From assembly GCF_017497975.1 (NCBI RefSeq), contig NZ_JAGDEL010000017.1:1-64000 (forward strand): a DNA stretch of 64,000 nt, written 5' to 3'. This DNA is from Metabacillus bambusae. GTDB lineage: Bacteria > Bacillota > Bacilli > Bacillales > Bacillaceae. Positions 1 to 7,023 of this stretch are shown here, in pieces (position 1 is the first letter of the stretch; every line of letters begins with the position of its first letter). The notes under the pieces are model-generated. The model saw nothing but the letters and a program-made list of their open reading frames with translations. It made no database searches and had not been told where the DNA came from. The position numbers and the translations under genes were made by a program.

Positions 1-174
1 CTCTAAGAAGAGCATCTATATCTAATTCTAAAGTAGTGCAAATCGTAAATCAATACATGTATTATTATAATCAAATACGAATTCAGGCAAAATTAAACTA
101 CCAGTCTCCAATAGAGTTTGGAGAACAGGTAGCTTAGGTGTTTTTTCTAAGTCTCATTTAGATGGGTCAGTTCA
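1..174 (+). mobile_element. Right end of an IS3-family insertion sequence
   Basis: The window opens inside an insertion sequence. The last codons of an IS3-type transposase end at 137. About 37 bp later the string GGGTCAGTTCA (164-174) reads in reverse complement as TGAACTGACCC, the usual kind of outer end for IS3-family elements. The left part lies outside the window. The element stops only a few bases before the 3' end of the convergent methyltransferase gene, which appears intact. Confidence 0.75.
3..137 (+). CDS. IS3-family transposase, C-terminal fragment (cut by window edge)
   Basis: Reading frame 3 is open from the first base to a TAG at 135-137. It encodes 44 residues ending in the pattern YMYYYNQIR...L.YQSPIEFGEQ, typical of the extreme C-terminus of the DDE integrase domain of IS3/IS150-type OrfB transposases (YN..R....L...SP..F). 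The catalytic residues are upstream, outside the window, so activity cannot be judged. Confidence 0.75.
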   Translation, partial: LRRASISNSKVVQIVNQYMYYYNQIRIQAKLNYQSPIEFGEQVA

Positions 175-181
175 CTTTTGT

Positions 182-862
182 TTATACTTTTTTTTGCAAG
201 AGAAATACCCACATAAATGTTAGAGCCTGCTTTAATTCTTTAGATAAATGTTGTATATGTTGTTCTATTACCCCTTTTTTATAAATCCCAAATCCATCTA
301 TTGAATACCAGCCATTCTCTTTTGCAAGCTGTTCAAATTCCCAAGGCATCATTGTATTACAAATTACTTGCTCACCATATAATCGTGGATAGCTGTTTTT
401 TCGTGGTTGTGCTGTTGGTCCGAGTATCCCTATGCAAAGGTGACCACCAGGCTTTAAAATGTGATGTAGACATTTTAATGATACTTGCGGATCCTCTGTC
501 CATTCTAGACAATTTATTGATAATATGGCATCAAACTCATTTGCTTGAAAAGGCATTTCGTTGATTGATGCTTGGATAAACTTTAGTGAATCTGTCTCTC
601 GATTCTTTGCTAAACGAATCATTTCTGAGGATAAATCAACACCTGTTACATGAAAGCCTTCTGAATATAATTTGAATGAACCGTATCCATCACCACAACC
701 TATATCTGCAACTTTTGCAGATTTCTTAATATGTTTTGAAAAGAATGGGATGATTGAGCAACGGCTACCAGTTTCCCACATTTCCTTAGAGTTGCTGTGC
801 CAAAAAGTTGCTTTATCATCCCATTGACTTTTTGAATTAGCCTGCCATTGTTTTGATAGCAC
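182..862 (-). CDS. Class I SAM-dependent methyltransferase
   Basis: 226-residue cytoplasmic methyltransferase of the Methyltransf_11 type. Motif I is VADIGCGDGYGS (around residue 55) and binds S-adenosylmethionine. An acidic motif II follows in VTGVDLSSEMI, and the post-I region contains AILSINCLEW. The C-terminal part ends in a hydrophobic ALTFMWVFLL segment. The substrate cannot be read from sequence. The start is a GTG at 860-862 behind AAAGGTG with a 7-nt spacer. It stands alone and ends about 10 bp from the IS end, but shows no sign of truncation. Confidence 0.85.
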   Translation of the reverse strand: MLSKQWQANSKSQWDDKATFWHSNSKEMWETGSRCSIIPFFSKHIKKSAKVADIGCGDGYGSFKLYSEGFHVTGVDLSSEMIRLAKNRETDSLKFIQASINEMPFQANEFDAILSINCLEWTEDPQVSLKCLHHILKPGGHLCIGILGPTAQPRKNSYPRLYGEQVICNTMMPWEFEQLAKENGWYSIDGFGIYKKGVIEQHIQHLSKELKQALTFMWVFLLQKKV

Positions 863-969
863 AATTTATCACCTTTCCTTTAATAATGATCGTTTCATAA
901 CCTTTAAATATTATGTAATTATACAAATAAGAGTTGAACATAATGGTCATATTAATGGAGTAAATACCT

Positions 970-1093
970 TAAAAGTAAGCTCCGTTAAACTTGGTTGTTG
1001 ATTTCCACTGCAGGAGTTCGCTTTCCGCGGGCGGTCCGGGAGTCTCACACCTTATCCCCAATCAACAGTGAGCTTTAACAGAGCCTAAAAGTA
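970..1093. repeat. Family A MITE-like repeat, copy 1, with 8-bp direct repeats
   Basis: Element 978-1085, flanked by the direct repeat TAAAAGTA (970-977 and 1086-1093). The ends read AGCTCCGTTAAAC and TTTAACAGAGCC, imperfect inverted repeats of GGCTCTGTTAAA. The inside carries TTGTTGATTTCC, a GTTCGCTTTCCGC block and AATCAACA. It is a subfamily A1 copy and fills most of the gap between the methyltransferase and the next small gene. Confidence 0.8.
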
Positions 1094-1171
1094 AGATGTT
1101 TATTATACATTTGAAGTAGTTTTGAATCTCGAGTGACAACCTTACTTATTACCAACTTTCAGGAGGACTTT

Positions 1172-1324
1172 ATGACTAAGAAAAATAACAAAGGTAGTAA
1201 AAATCAAAACTCCCCTCAAAACGGTCAATATCAAATGGAATTGGCACAAGATCACATCCCAGGTGATAATAGTAAAGGGAATAAGCGCAATAAAGACCAA
1301 AGGGATAAATCAAGGATCGAATGA
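1172..1324 (+). CDS. Small hydrophilic protein of unknown function
   Basis: 50-residue protein rich in Lys, Asn, Gln and Gly, with no Cys and no membrane segment. The chosen ATG (1172) sits 5 nt after a perfect AGGAGG; the frame extends upstream but lacks a better start. The composition and a short HIPGDN string recall minor small acid-soluble spore proteins, but I cannot place it in a named family. It is followed directly by a strong hairpin terminator shared with the convergent HPr gene. Confidence 0.6.
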   Translation: MTKKNNKGSKNQNSPQNGQYQMELAQDHIPGDNSKGNKRNKDQRDKSRIE

Positions 1325-1328
1325 ACAC

Positions 1329-1363
1329 AAACAGCCACTGAATGTATCAGTGGCTGTTATTTA
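1329..1363. terminator. Bidirectional terminator
   Basis: Perfect hairpin with arms AACAGCCACTG and CAGTGGCTGTT around a short AATGTAT loop. It lies between the small + gene and the convergent HPr gene and ends in T-rich DNA on both sides. Confidence 0.75.
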
Positions 1364-1371
1364 ATGCTAGA

Positions 1372-1638
1372 TTATTCTCCTAGACTTTCAGTTGTAATAG
1401 CACGTTCAACTGCTTCAAGTGCTGCAGCTTCATCACTACCATTTGCAGTTATTTTAATTTCTGCTCCCTTTGAAATACCCAAAGACATAACACCCATGAT
1501 TGATTTTAAATTCACAGTTCTACCATTCGCTTCAAGATTTACTTCAGAAGTAAAAGAATTAACTGCATTTACTAATGCAGTTGCTGGTCTAGCATGTAAC
1601 CCTGCTTCACTTGTAATTGTAAAAGTTTTTTCTACCAT
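1372..1638 (-). CDS. ptsH: Phosphocarrier protein HPr (stand-alone copy)
   Basis: 88-residue HPr. It carries phosphate from enzyme I to PTS EII permeases; when phosphorylated on Ser46 it acts as CcpA corepressor in Firmicutes. The catalytic histidine is in AGLHARPAT (His15) and the regulatory serine in LKSIMGVMSLGI (Ser46), so both functional sites are present, unlike Crh. No ptsI follows it, which is unusual because ptsH normally heads a ptsHI operon; the upstream neighbour is an unknown 84-residue protein. It may be a second HPr rather than the housekeeping copy. Confidence 0.9.
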   Translation of the reverse strand: MVEKTFTITSEAGLHARPATALVNAVNSFTSEVNLEANGRTVNLKSIMGVMSLGISKGAEIKITANGSDEAAALEAVERAITTESLGE

Positions 1639-1792
1639 TTGTACATTCTCCTTCCATTTTTGCCAATGTAGCTTTTCTACTCTATTTAGATTGATGAATT
1701 TGTATGTAATTCTTCATCTCTTGCAGCTGTAAAAAGCTACTTTAGTTATTAACATTATTATAAACTTTTTTTATAAAAAGGGAACTAGTTTG

Positions 1793-2047
1793 TTAATTAA
1801 TTTGAAAGACATTCTTACAATTTATTTCATATTGAACATGTAGAGTAAAAGTATCTGTATTCATACGCTCAATAACGATCGAATTTAGCTCATTATCCTG
1901 AAGAAGGATGATAGAAGATTTTCTCATCTCTAGGATCGCTTTATCACACTTAGCAACAAACTCACATGCTCTAGCAAAACCAGCTTCGTCAATCCTACGG
2001 CTACATGTTATTAAAATATCTTCCCCATTCATGTAAAACTTACGCAT
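1793..2047 (-). CDS. Conserved-looking hypothetical protein (84 aa)
   Basis: No family recognised. The frame opens with a TTG at 2062, but the sequence GGAGAGG sits 6 nt upstream of the ATG at 2047, so the shorter form (MRKFYMNGED...) is preferred. It has three cysteines and an alternating hydrophobic pattern suggesting a small alpha/beta fold, without membrane segments. It lies upstream of, and in the same direction as, the HPr gene (gap 154 nt), so cotranscription is possible but not shown. Confidence 0.6.
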   Translation of the reverse strand: MRKFYMNGEDILITCSRRIDEAGFARACEFVAKCDKAILEMRKSSIILLQDNELNSIVIERMNTDTFTLHVQYEINCKNVFQIN

Positions 2048-2161
2048 TAAGATCCTCTCCAAGCTTTTTAACTATTATATGCTTGTACTTTTATGTGTAT
2101 TTATACTATTTTTTTCTCACGGGAAGATTCTGAAAGTTTTGTAAAATTATCCTTGTTAAAC

Positions 2162-2318
2162 TTGACGGTTTTTATAAAATTAGTGTATAGTTAAAGCATC
2201 ATTAAGCTGAGTATTTATGATAACGTTTTAATAACGATTATTTATACATATAATATTCTGTTAATGATAAAATTTTTTTAGCACCACCTGTGCTACAGTA
2301 TTAGGAGGATTAAGTACT
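2162..2318 (+). promoter_or_regulatory. cspD promoter and long cold-shock 5' leader
   Basis: A good SigA promoter is visible: TTGACG (2162-2167), 18-bp spacer, TATAGT (2186-2191). Transcription would start near 2198, giving a leader of about 120 nt before the cspD ATG at 2319. Long AU-rich leaders that refold with temperature are typical of csp mRNAs. A strong TTAGGAGG ribosome-binding site lies 10 nt before the start. The thermosensor role is inferred from family precedent. Confidence 0.65.
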
Positions 2319-2519
2319 ATGCAAAACGGTAAAGTAAAATGGTTTAACAATGAAAAAGGTTTCGGATTTATCGAAGTTGAAGGCGGAGACGATGTATTCG
2401 TACACTTCACAGCTATCCAAGGCGACGGATACAAATCTTTAGAAGAAGGTCAAGAAGTTTCTTTCGAAATCGTTGAAGGTAACCGCGGACCACAAGCTGC
2501 TAACGTAACAAAGTTATAA
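2319..2519 (+). CDS. cspD: Cold shock protein CspD
   Basis: 66-residue single cold-shock domain, a five-stranded OB-fold RNA chaperone. Both nucleic-acid-binding motifs are present: RNP1 as KGFGFIEV and RNP2 as VFVHFTAI. It differs from B. subtilis CspD, as I recall that sequence, at only a few positions. It binds single-stranded RNA/DNA to keep mRNAs translatable in the cold and in stationary phase. It is monocistronic with its own promoter and is followed by a hairpin terminator. Confidence 0.95.
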   Translation: MQNGKVKWFNNEKGFGFIEVEGGDDVFVHFTAIQGDGYKSLEEGQEVSFEIVEGNRGPQAANVTKL

Positions 2520-2575
2520 TCACAAGCAAGTTCTTCAAATAACTTGTGATTCAACCATAAACAACTTGAATTAAC

Positions 2576-2608
2576 AGAGGCTGAGTTTTCTCCGCCTCTT
2601 TTTTATTT
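2576..2608 (+). terminator. cspD terminator
   Basis: Stem AGAGGC/GCCTCT followed by a run of T. A second hairpin with arms AATCACAAG and CTTGTGATT lies just upstream, at the cspD stop codon (about 2518-2552). Confidence 0.75.
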
Positions 2609-2663
2609 GTTCTAAACCTTCAAGGATCGTTTATATGTTAAATGAACCAATATTACCAATTTT

Positions 2664-2852
2664 CTAACGTTTTTGACTTACTAGTAGATATTCCACCGCT
2701 TTTACATTTTGCTTAATGCTTTTCTCAATTCTACTCACTTCATGTTGATTAAAAATATTCGCGTTGTTCGCTATAAAGACTAATTTATCAAGATCTCGGT
2801 AAATTTCTGAGAATGCTTCTTTGATTGATGTATCTAATGGTTCATTCCCCAT
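2664..2852 (-). CDS. Small hypothetical protein (62 aa)
   Basis: 62-residue, soluble, helix-rich protein without cysteines. The start ATG has GGAGTG 7 nt upstream. It sits where B. subtilis has degR (between cspD and ypzA), but I do not see enough similarity to call it DegR, and the Spo0E phosphatase signature is absent. Function unknown. Confidence 0.6.
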   Translation of the reverse strand: MGNEPLDTSIKEAFSEIYRDLDKLVFIANNANIFNQHEVSRIEKSIKQNVKAVEYLLVSQKR

Positions 2853-3050
2853 GTCATTTCCACTCCTTCCAATCAGAAAATTGACGAATATCTAGTCAAA
2901 ACGTTGCATAAATGTGTTATATTTTTACATAGTTTACTTCTTTCTTCATTTTAACACGACATTACTGTTTTCGATATATGTATACGATTGTTTTTTTTAA
3001 CGAATATTTTCTTCCAATATTTCAAATCCTATAAACTGGAGGTGTTATCA

Positions 3051-3317
3051 TTGGATCAAATTAAACATACTGGATTAATTAGTGGAATGAATGAATTAAG
3101 TCAGATTGAGATGTCAGTAAAGGCTGCGCAAAAAATGGTTGGTTCAGCAACAATGCAGTTAGATCCTGAAGCGATCCATCATGCAGAAAATGCGATAAGT
3201 GATGCAAAGGATATTATGAATCGATCAAATAAAACAGGTGTTGATCAAGAGTTTTTAACAAAGCAACAACAATTACTAGATCAATGTGAGCATCAATTAT
3301 CTGAGGCAAAGCAATAA
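3051..3317 (+). CDS. ypzA: YpzA-like protein (DUF2564)
   Basis: 88-residue soluble helical protein resembling B. subtilis YpzA: a region rich in small residues followed by the conserved end FLTKQQQLLDQCEHQLSEAK. Function unknown; the family is found in spore-formers. The start is taken as the TTG at 3051, placed 8 nt after GGAGG; the longer in-frame N-terminus upstream has no ribosome-binding site. A family B repeat begins immediately after the stop codon. Confidence 0.8.
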   Translation: MDQIKHTGLISGMNELSQIEMSVKAAQKMVGSATMQLDPEAIHHAENAISDAKDIMNRSNKTGVDQEFLTKQQQLLDQCEHQLSEAKQ

Positions 3318-3319
3318 GA

Positions 3320-3442
3320 AAAGCGCACGCGCCTTGATCAGACCCGACTGGCATAAGACGCCCAGGAATAGAAGACATTCTTTGTCTTCAATTCCCTGAG
3401 AGGCTTAGGCCCCCGAGGGTCTAGGCGCTGGAGCTAGACACC
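3320..3442. repeat. Family B hairpin repeat, copy 1
   Basis: Starts with GCGCACGCGCCTTG and ends with AGGCGCTGGAGCTAGACA. The centre holds a hairpin with GAAGACATTC...TGTCTTC arms. It follows the ypzA stop codon directly. The same arrangement recurs at 33263-33434 and 49332-49500. Confidence 0.75.
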
Positions 3443-3477
3443 AAAACTGAGTAAGAAAAGTTATAAATTCTGATACA

Positions 3478-3510
3478 ATAAAAAAATCCGCTATATGCGG
3501 ATTTTTTATT
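3478..3510. terminator. Bidirectional terminator between ypzA and ypeQ
   Basis: AAAAAATCCGC-TATA-TGCGGATTTTTT: a symmetric stem with A- and T-runs on either side, suitable for termination of both convergent genes. Confidence 0.75.
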
Positions 3511-3543
3511 GCTAAAACGATCTAGGCTATTTGGTTTTAGCAT

Positions 3544-3720
3544 TTATAATAATTTTTCTCCAACTTCTTTTATCTTTTGACCAACAGTACATTGATTAAT
3601 GCAAAAAGAGTGAGCATACCGCTTTCCAAATTCTTCACGGAAATGCTTCTTAAGTAGACAATTAACACAATAAGTATCTAATATTTCGCTAAGTTCCTGC
3701 AATGTTTGTTTTTTACTCAT
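3544..3720 (-). CDS. ypeQ: YpeQ-like zinc-finger protein
   Basis: 58-residue protein (from MSKKQT) with metal-ligand spacing CVNC ... H ... C ... C (YCVNCLLKKH and HSFCINQCTVG), as in the small Bacillus YpeQ zinc-finger family. It probably binds one zinc ion; its role is unknown. The preferred start (3720) overlaps the end of ypeP by a few bases, so the two are likely translationally coupled; the frame could also open three codons earlier. Confidence 0.8.
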   Translation of the reverse strand: MSKKQTLQELSEILDTYCVNCLLKKHFREEFGKRYAHSFCINQCTVGQKIKEVGEKLL

Positions 3721-4399
3721 TCTCTTCAACTTCCTCGTCCAATATCAATTTACTTCTAATTTCAATTCCACTCATTGCTTGTGTTGCTAGTTTATCAGCT
3801 TCACCATTCTCTTTCCGAGATAAAGTCTCATACTCAGGTGTGATATGAAGACTCTTTATTTTATTTTCTATACGATCTAACCAAATTGTAAATTCTTCCT
3901 CATAGCATGGCCATTCACCAGATAACTGGTTTAGAACTACTTGGGAATCACCTTTAAATACTATCTTTTGTTTTGTTATTCCATACTCCTCTAGTATATT
4001 TATCAAATAAAAAAAAGCTGCATACTCTGCTTCATTATTTGATGTTAACTCCATAACCTTCTCGTTCATTCTTATCCGATATCGATTACCGCTCTGTGTA
4101 TAGTAGACCACAGCCCCGAAGCCTGCTAATTTAGTGTTTTTGTGATATCCACCATCAAAATAAGCAATAACATCATGCGGTTCATCCTTAACAATATCTC
4201 TTAGACGTTTTAATTCCTTTAGCGTCCAGGTTTGCCCGTCTTCTGATGAAAAATAAAGTTGTTTTACTCTACCAGTTTGAATAAAATCTTCAGCTAAAAA
4301 TATCGTCTCATTTAATGACAGATAATCTGTCGAAATAAGTGCTTGAAACTTTTTTTTCGTTTGATAGGTCCATTCGATTCTATACTTCAAAGGGTTCAC
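3713..4399 (-). CDS. ypeP: YpeP-like protein with C-terminal RNase H domain
   Basis: 228 residues. Residues 1-85 form an N-terminal region that may contact nucleic acid. From about 90 to 215 an RNase HI fold is evident, with the four acidic positions in AYFDGG, SNNEAEY, FKGDSQ and ENGEADKLA, so the catalytic set is complete. RNase H enzymes cut the RNA strand of RNA-DNA hybrids; whether this homologue does so is not established. Transcribed with ypeQ. A second RNase HI-like gene lies divergently at 4925. Confidence 0.8.
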   Translation of the reverse strand: MNPLKYRIEWTYQTKKKFQALISTDYLSLNETIFLAEDFIQTGRVKQLYFSSEDGQTWTLKELKRLRDIVKDEPHDVIAYFDGGYHKNTKLAGFGAVVYYTQSGNRYRIRMNEKVMELTSNNEAEYAAFFYLINILEEYGITKQKIVFKGDSQVVLNQLSGEWPCYEEEFTIWLDRIENKIKSLHITPEYETLSRKENGEADKLATQAMSGIEIRSKLILDEEVEENE

Positions 4400-4621
4400 T
4401 CCTGATTAGGTTCTTTGGATTTCACTCGAGTTAGTATATATTGAAGCTAATAAAAAAATGTCACTGTATTTCATAAAGGTTTAACCCACTTGAATAAAAT
4501 TACTTTATATTTACTAATGTTATCAATGTGCTATAATCATATTCGATTTACCTTTATTTTGATTCCATTAATCGTAAGTTAATCATTAAGTTTATTTTTA
4601 ACCAACTATTTTCTATTAATT

Positions 4622-4713
4622 TTGTTTTGTTAGATTTGTTTATTGATTTCCTCATGCAAGCGTTCGCTCCAATCAACAAAGTACCTATAAGAACCGTGAG
4701 CTTACAAATAGCC
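4622..4713. repeat. Family A repeat, decayed copy
   Basis: Contains GCAAGCGTTCGCTCCAATCA followed by ACAAAGTACC, nearly the same as in the copy at 41231, and ends in TAGCC. The left terminus is mutated and no target-site duplication is visible, so it looks like an old copy. It lies beside a well-preserved copy at 4772. Confidence 0.55.
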
Positions 4714-4763
4714 ATAAGTTTAAAAAAGGGCCAATGAAACCTATTTTATCACCGTTTTAGTTT

Positions 4764-4894
4764 TTGTTAAAGGCTGTTTTCGAAAACTTTTTTGCTATTT
4801 ACCAAGTAGTGCGGAGTGGTTGATTTCCGCTCCAATCAACCTGAATTATTTTTTATTTAAAAGCAACAATCTCTTAGAAAAGAGCCTTGTTAAA
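4764..4894. repeat. Family A MITE-like repeat, short A2 copy, with 8-bp direct repeats
   Basis: Element 4772-4886 (115 bp), flanked by perfect direct repeats TTGTTAAA (4764-4771, 4887-4894). The ends read GGCTGTTTTCG and AGAAAAGAGCC. It matches the outer parts of the ~215-bp copies at 19319 and 46485 but lacks the GC-rich centre: the left arm runs to GGTTGATTTCCGCTCC and joins directly to AATCAACCTGAATTA. Confidence 0.85.
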
Positions 4895-4924
4895 CAATTT
4901 AACATCGTTAGGAGGTATTAGTTT

Positions 4925-5314
4925 ATGATTGAGGTATATGTAGATGGTGCCAGTGCTGGTGATCCAGGAATGTCAGGTGCTGGAGTTTTTATTAAAGGTC
5001 ATGGAAGTGCAGAACAATACTCACTCCCTCTTGGGATTATGACAAATCATGAAGCAGAATACCATGCATTAATAAAAGGCTTGGAAATTTGTCTTGAAAA
5101 TGGTTATCGAATTGTATCGTTTCGTACAGACTCACAGCTTGTTGATCGTGCCATCGAAAAACTATTTGTTAAAAACCCCTCGTACGCACCATTACTTGAA
5201 CGTGTTTTAGAGCTATCGCAACAATTTGATCTTTTCTTTATTAAGTGGATTCCTAGTAAAGAAAATAAAGTAGCTGATCAACTTGCGAGAAGTGCTATTT
5301 TAAAAAATAATTAA
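4925..5314 (+). CDS. rnhA: RNase HI-family protein (YpdQ-like)
   Basis: 129-residue RNase HI domain protein. Active-site carboxylates are seen in YVDGAS, NHEAEYHAL, RTDSQLVD and KVADQLAR, so the DEDD set is complete; there is no basic protrusion, as in other short Gram-positive homologues (B. subtilis YpdQ). Expected reaction: endonucleolytic cleavage of RNA in RNA-DNA hybrids, although some YpdQ-type proteins show little activity in vitro. A strong AGGAGG precedes the ATG. Only 19 nt separate it from the DMT transporter gene, so they may be cotranscribed. Confidence 0.85.
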   Translation: MIEVYVDGASAGDPGMSGAGVFIKGHGSAEQYSLPLGIMTNHEAEYHALIKGLEICLENGYRIVSFRTDSQLVDRAIEKLFVKNPSYAPLLERVLELSQQFDLFFIKWIPSKENKVADQLARSAILKNN

Positions 5315-5333
5315 AACGATAGAGAAGAAAGAT

Positions 5334-6239
5334 GTGAAGGATATGAAAAAAACAACATTAGCAGATATAAGTTTATTATTTGTAGCATTTATTTGGGGTT
5401 CAACATTTGTCATTGTTCAAAAGGCGATACAATTCTTACCTCCGCATTTTTTTAATGGTACGAGATTTTTAATTGCGGCTTTATTATTATTAATTTTCAT
5501 GAAAAAAAAATCGAAGTTTTCACTCACCTTATTAGGATCTGGTATGTTTTTAGGTATGTTTTTATTTCTCGGCTATGCTTTTCAAACGGTCGGTTTACTT
5601 TATACTACTTCTTCAAAAACAGGCTTTATTACTGGTCTTAGCGTTATGATTGTACCTTTATTTGCAATATGGATACTAAAAGAAAAACCTAGATCGATCG
5701 TTTTTCTCAGTGCTTTTATTGGGGCATTAGGACTTTACTTCCTTACTATTGGAGATAAGATGAGTATGAATATCGGTGATCTCCTTGTTTTCTTCTGTGC
5801 TATTGCATTCGCACTTCATATTATTTTTACTAGTAAATTTTCAAGCAAACATGGGGCGATACCTTTAACAATTGTTCAATTATCTACTGTTTCTCTACTA
5901 AGCTTTATTAGTTCGTCTATGTTTGAAAAAACATCTTTTACATATGATGCCTTATTTAATCGAGATGTGATTATTGCATTAGTGATTACATCTATTTTTG
6001 CAACAGCGATTGCGTTCCTTATCCAAACAAAATTTCAACAGTTTACAACTGCACCAAGAGTCGCACTTATTTTTGCAATGGAGCCCGTATTTGCTGCCCT
6101 TACTGCTTTTATTGTCATCAATGAACGACTAAGTGGATCTGGATTAATTGGTTGTTTACTTATCTTTATTGCAATGATCGTGACTGAATTTCCAGACTTT
6201 AAAGAAATTAAACGGATAAAACAAAAGCACGGCATGTAA
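5334..6239 (+). CDS. EamA/DMT-superfamily permease
   Basis: About 300 residues with ten predicted membrane helices arranged as two EamA repeats (approximately 10-140 and 150-290), the usual design of drug/metabolite exporters. Typical features are FIWGSTFV in helix 1 and FAMEPVFAALTA in the second repeat. The substrate is unknown. The start may be GTG 5334 (behind AGAAGAAAG) or ATG 5343. A hairpin follows the stop codon. Confidence 0.85.
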   Translation: MKDMKKTTLADISLLFVAFIWGSTFVIVQKAIQFLPPHFFNGTRFLIAALLLLIFMKKKSKFSLTLLGSGMFLGMFLFLGYAFQTVGLLYTTSSKTGFITGLSVMIVPLFAIWILKEKPRSIVFLSAFIGALGLYFLTIGDKMSMNIGDLLVFFCAIAFALHIIFTSKFSSKHGAIPLTIVQLSTVSLLSFISSSMFEKTSFTYDALFNRDVIIALVITSIFATAIAFLIQTKFQQFTTAPRVALIFAMEPVFAALTAFIVINERLSGSGLIGCLLIFIAMIVTEFPDFKEIKRIKQKHGM

Positions 6240-6262
6240 GCTCGGATAATTCGGGCTTACTT
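6236..6262 (+). terminator. Possible terminator after the DMT transporter
   Basis: Stem GTAAGCTCG/CGGGCTTAC with a GATAATT loop; the following T-run is poor, so this may be a weak or bidirectional terminator. Confidence 0.45.
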
Positions 6263-6548
6263 ACATTAAATTTAAAGATTTAACATGTCTAATTGCCTGT
6301 TTTCTATTTGAAATTGCTTCTTTATCCAACATCTCTAACAAAGATATGAAAAAAGCACCATCAAATTCCTTTTGGATTTTTAATGTAAGCTCAATTGCAA
6401 TATTGACGATTTCATCTTGTGAATTGGTATAATGTTTGCCAAACTGAATAAAACCGTATGCGTCCTCACCTAATATAAAGCCCTTTCCTGTTAAATATTC
6501 TACGTAATCTAAAACTGTTTGCACCGTTTTTGCCAATTTTAATTCCAT
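6261..6548 (-). CDS. Conserved hypothetical protein (possibly DUF6123)
   Basis: 95-residue soluble protein with the segment YLTGKGFILGEDAYGFIQFG followed by HYTNSQD, which I associate with a small Bacillaceae family (DUF6123), though I could not confirm this. No catalytic motif is visible. The ATG at 6548 sits directly against AAGG; the TTG four codons later (6536) has better spacing to AAGGATGG, so the true start may be 12 nt downstream. Convergent with the DMT gene. Confidence 0.6.
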   Translation of the reverse strand: MELKLAKTVQTVLDYVEYLTGKGFILGEDAYGFIQFGKHYTNSQDEIVNIAIELTLKIQKEFDGAFFISLLEMLDKEAISNRKQAIRHVKSLNLM

Positions 6549-6745
6549 CCTTACATAATCAGTATATAGACAATGATAGCGAATCCTGTCGATTAATTCT
6601 ATTGTTTTTTATAATAAATACGAAAATTCCTTTTAAAATATTCAAATAATAATGGAGACTTTTGACACAGGATTAACATTACCAAATGTTTTTTCAATTA
6701 TTTTTATGAGAAAAAGGTCATAATACAAGTGGAGGTGACATGATA

Positions 6746-6886
6746 ATGAGTAGTGAAAAAAGAGGTAACAATCGTGGCCAAAAAGCACCAAGTGTCAATC
6801 CACAAGGATATGGAGAAGGTGTTGAGTTTTCAACAGAACCAAAGAGCAAGCTAGAGAATGCCGCTAAGAAGAAAAATACGAAATAA
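6746..6886 (+). CDS. sspL: Small acid-soluble spore protein L
   Basis: 46 residues, recognisable by the core SVNPQGYGEGVEFS...PKSKLENAAKKKNTK, corresponding to GVTPQGDLEGNTHNDPKTEL.. in B. subtilis SspL. It is a minor spore-core protein of the forespore; its molecular role is unknown. ATG 6746 lies 8 nt after GGAGGTG and is preferred to the ATG at 6740. A terminator follows. In B. subtilis sspL is near ypcP; here about 11 kb of sugar genes lie between them. Confidence 0.8.
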   Translation: MSSEKRGNNRGQKAPSVNPQGYGEGVEFSTEPKSKLENAAKKKNTK

Positions 6887-6891
6887 GGAAA

Positions 6892-6916
6892 GAGAGGCAT
6901 TTAAATAGCCTCTCCT
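6892..6916 (+). terminator. sspL terminator
   Basis: Hairpin GAGAGGC/GCCTCTC with an ATTTAAATA loop, 5 bp after the stop codon; no long T-run. Confidence 0.6.
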
Positions 6917-7023
6917 AAACCTGTTACACTTTTCAAAAGTGTATGAAATCCTCTTAATTCCAGGCCCTTTATCATTAAAAATGTTTTGGCCCCCATGAAC
7001 ATGAATTTTGGAATCGTGCTCTT

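Noticed and set aside
182-862. Methyltransferase truncated by the adjacent IS element
   Set aside because: The C-terminal ALTFMWVFLL end is typical for complete homologues as I recall them, so the gene seems intact.
1364-1732. 122-residue + strand frame
   Set aside because: Shadow of the HPr gene on the minus strand; no start signal.
6702-6736. SigG promoter for sspL based on CATAATA
   Set aside because: The box lies so close to the ribosome-binding site that transcription would start inside it.
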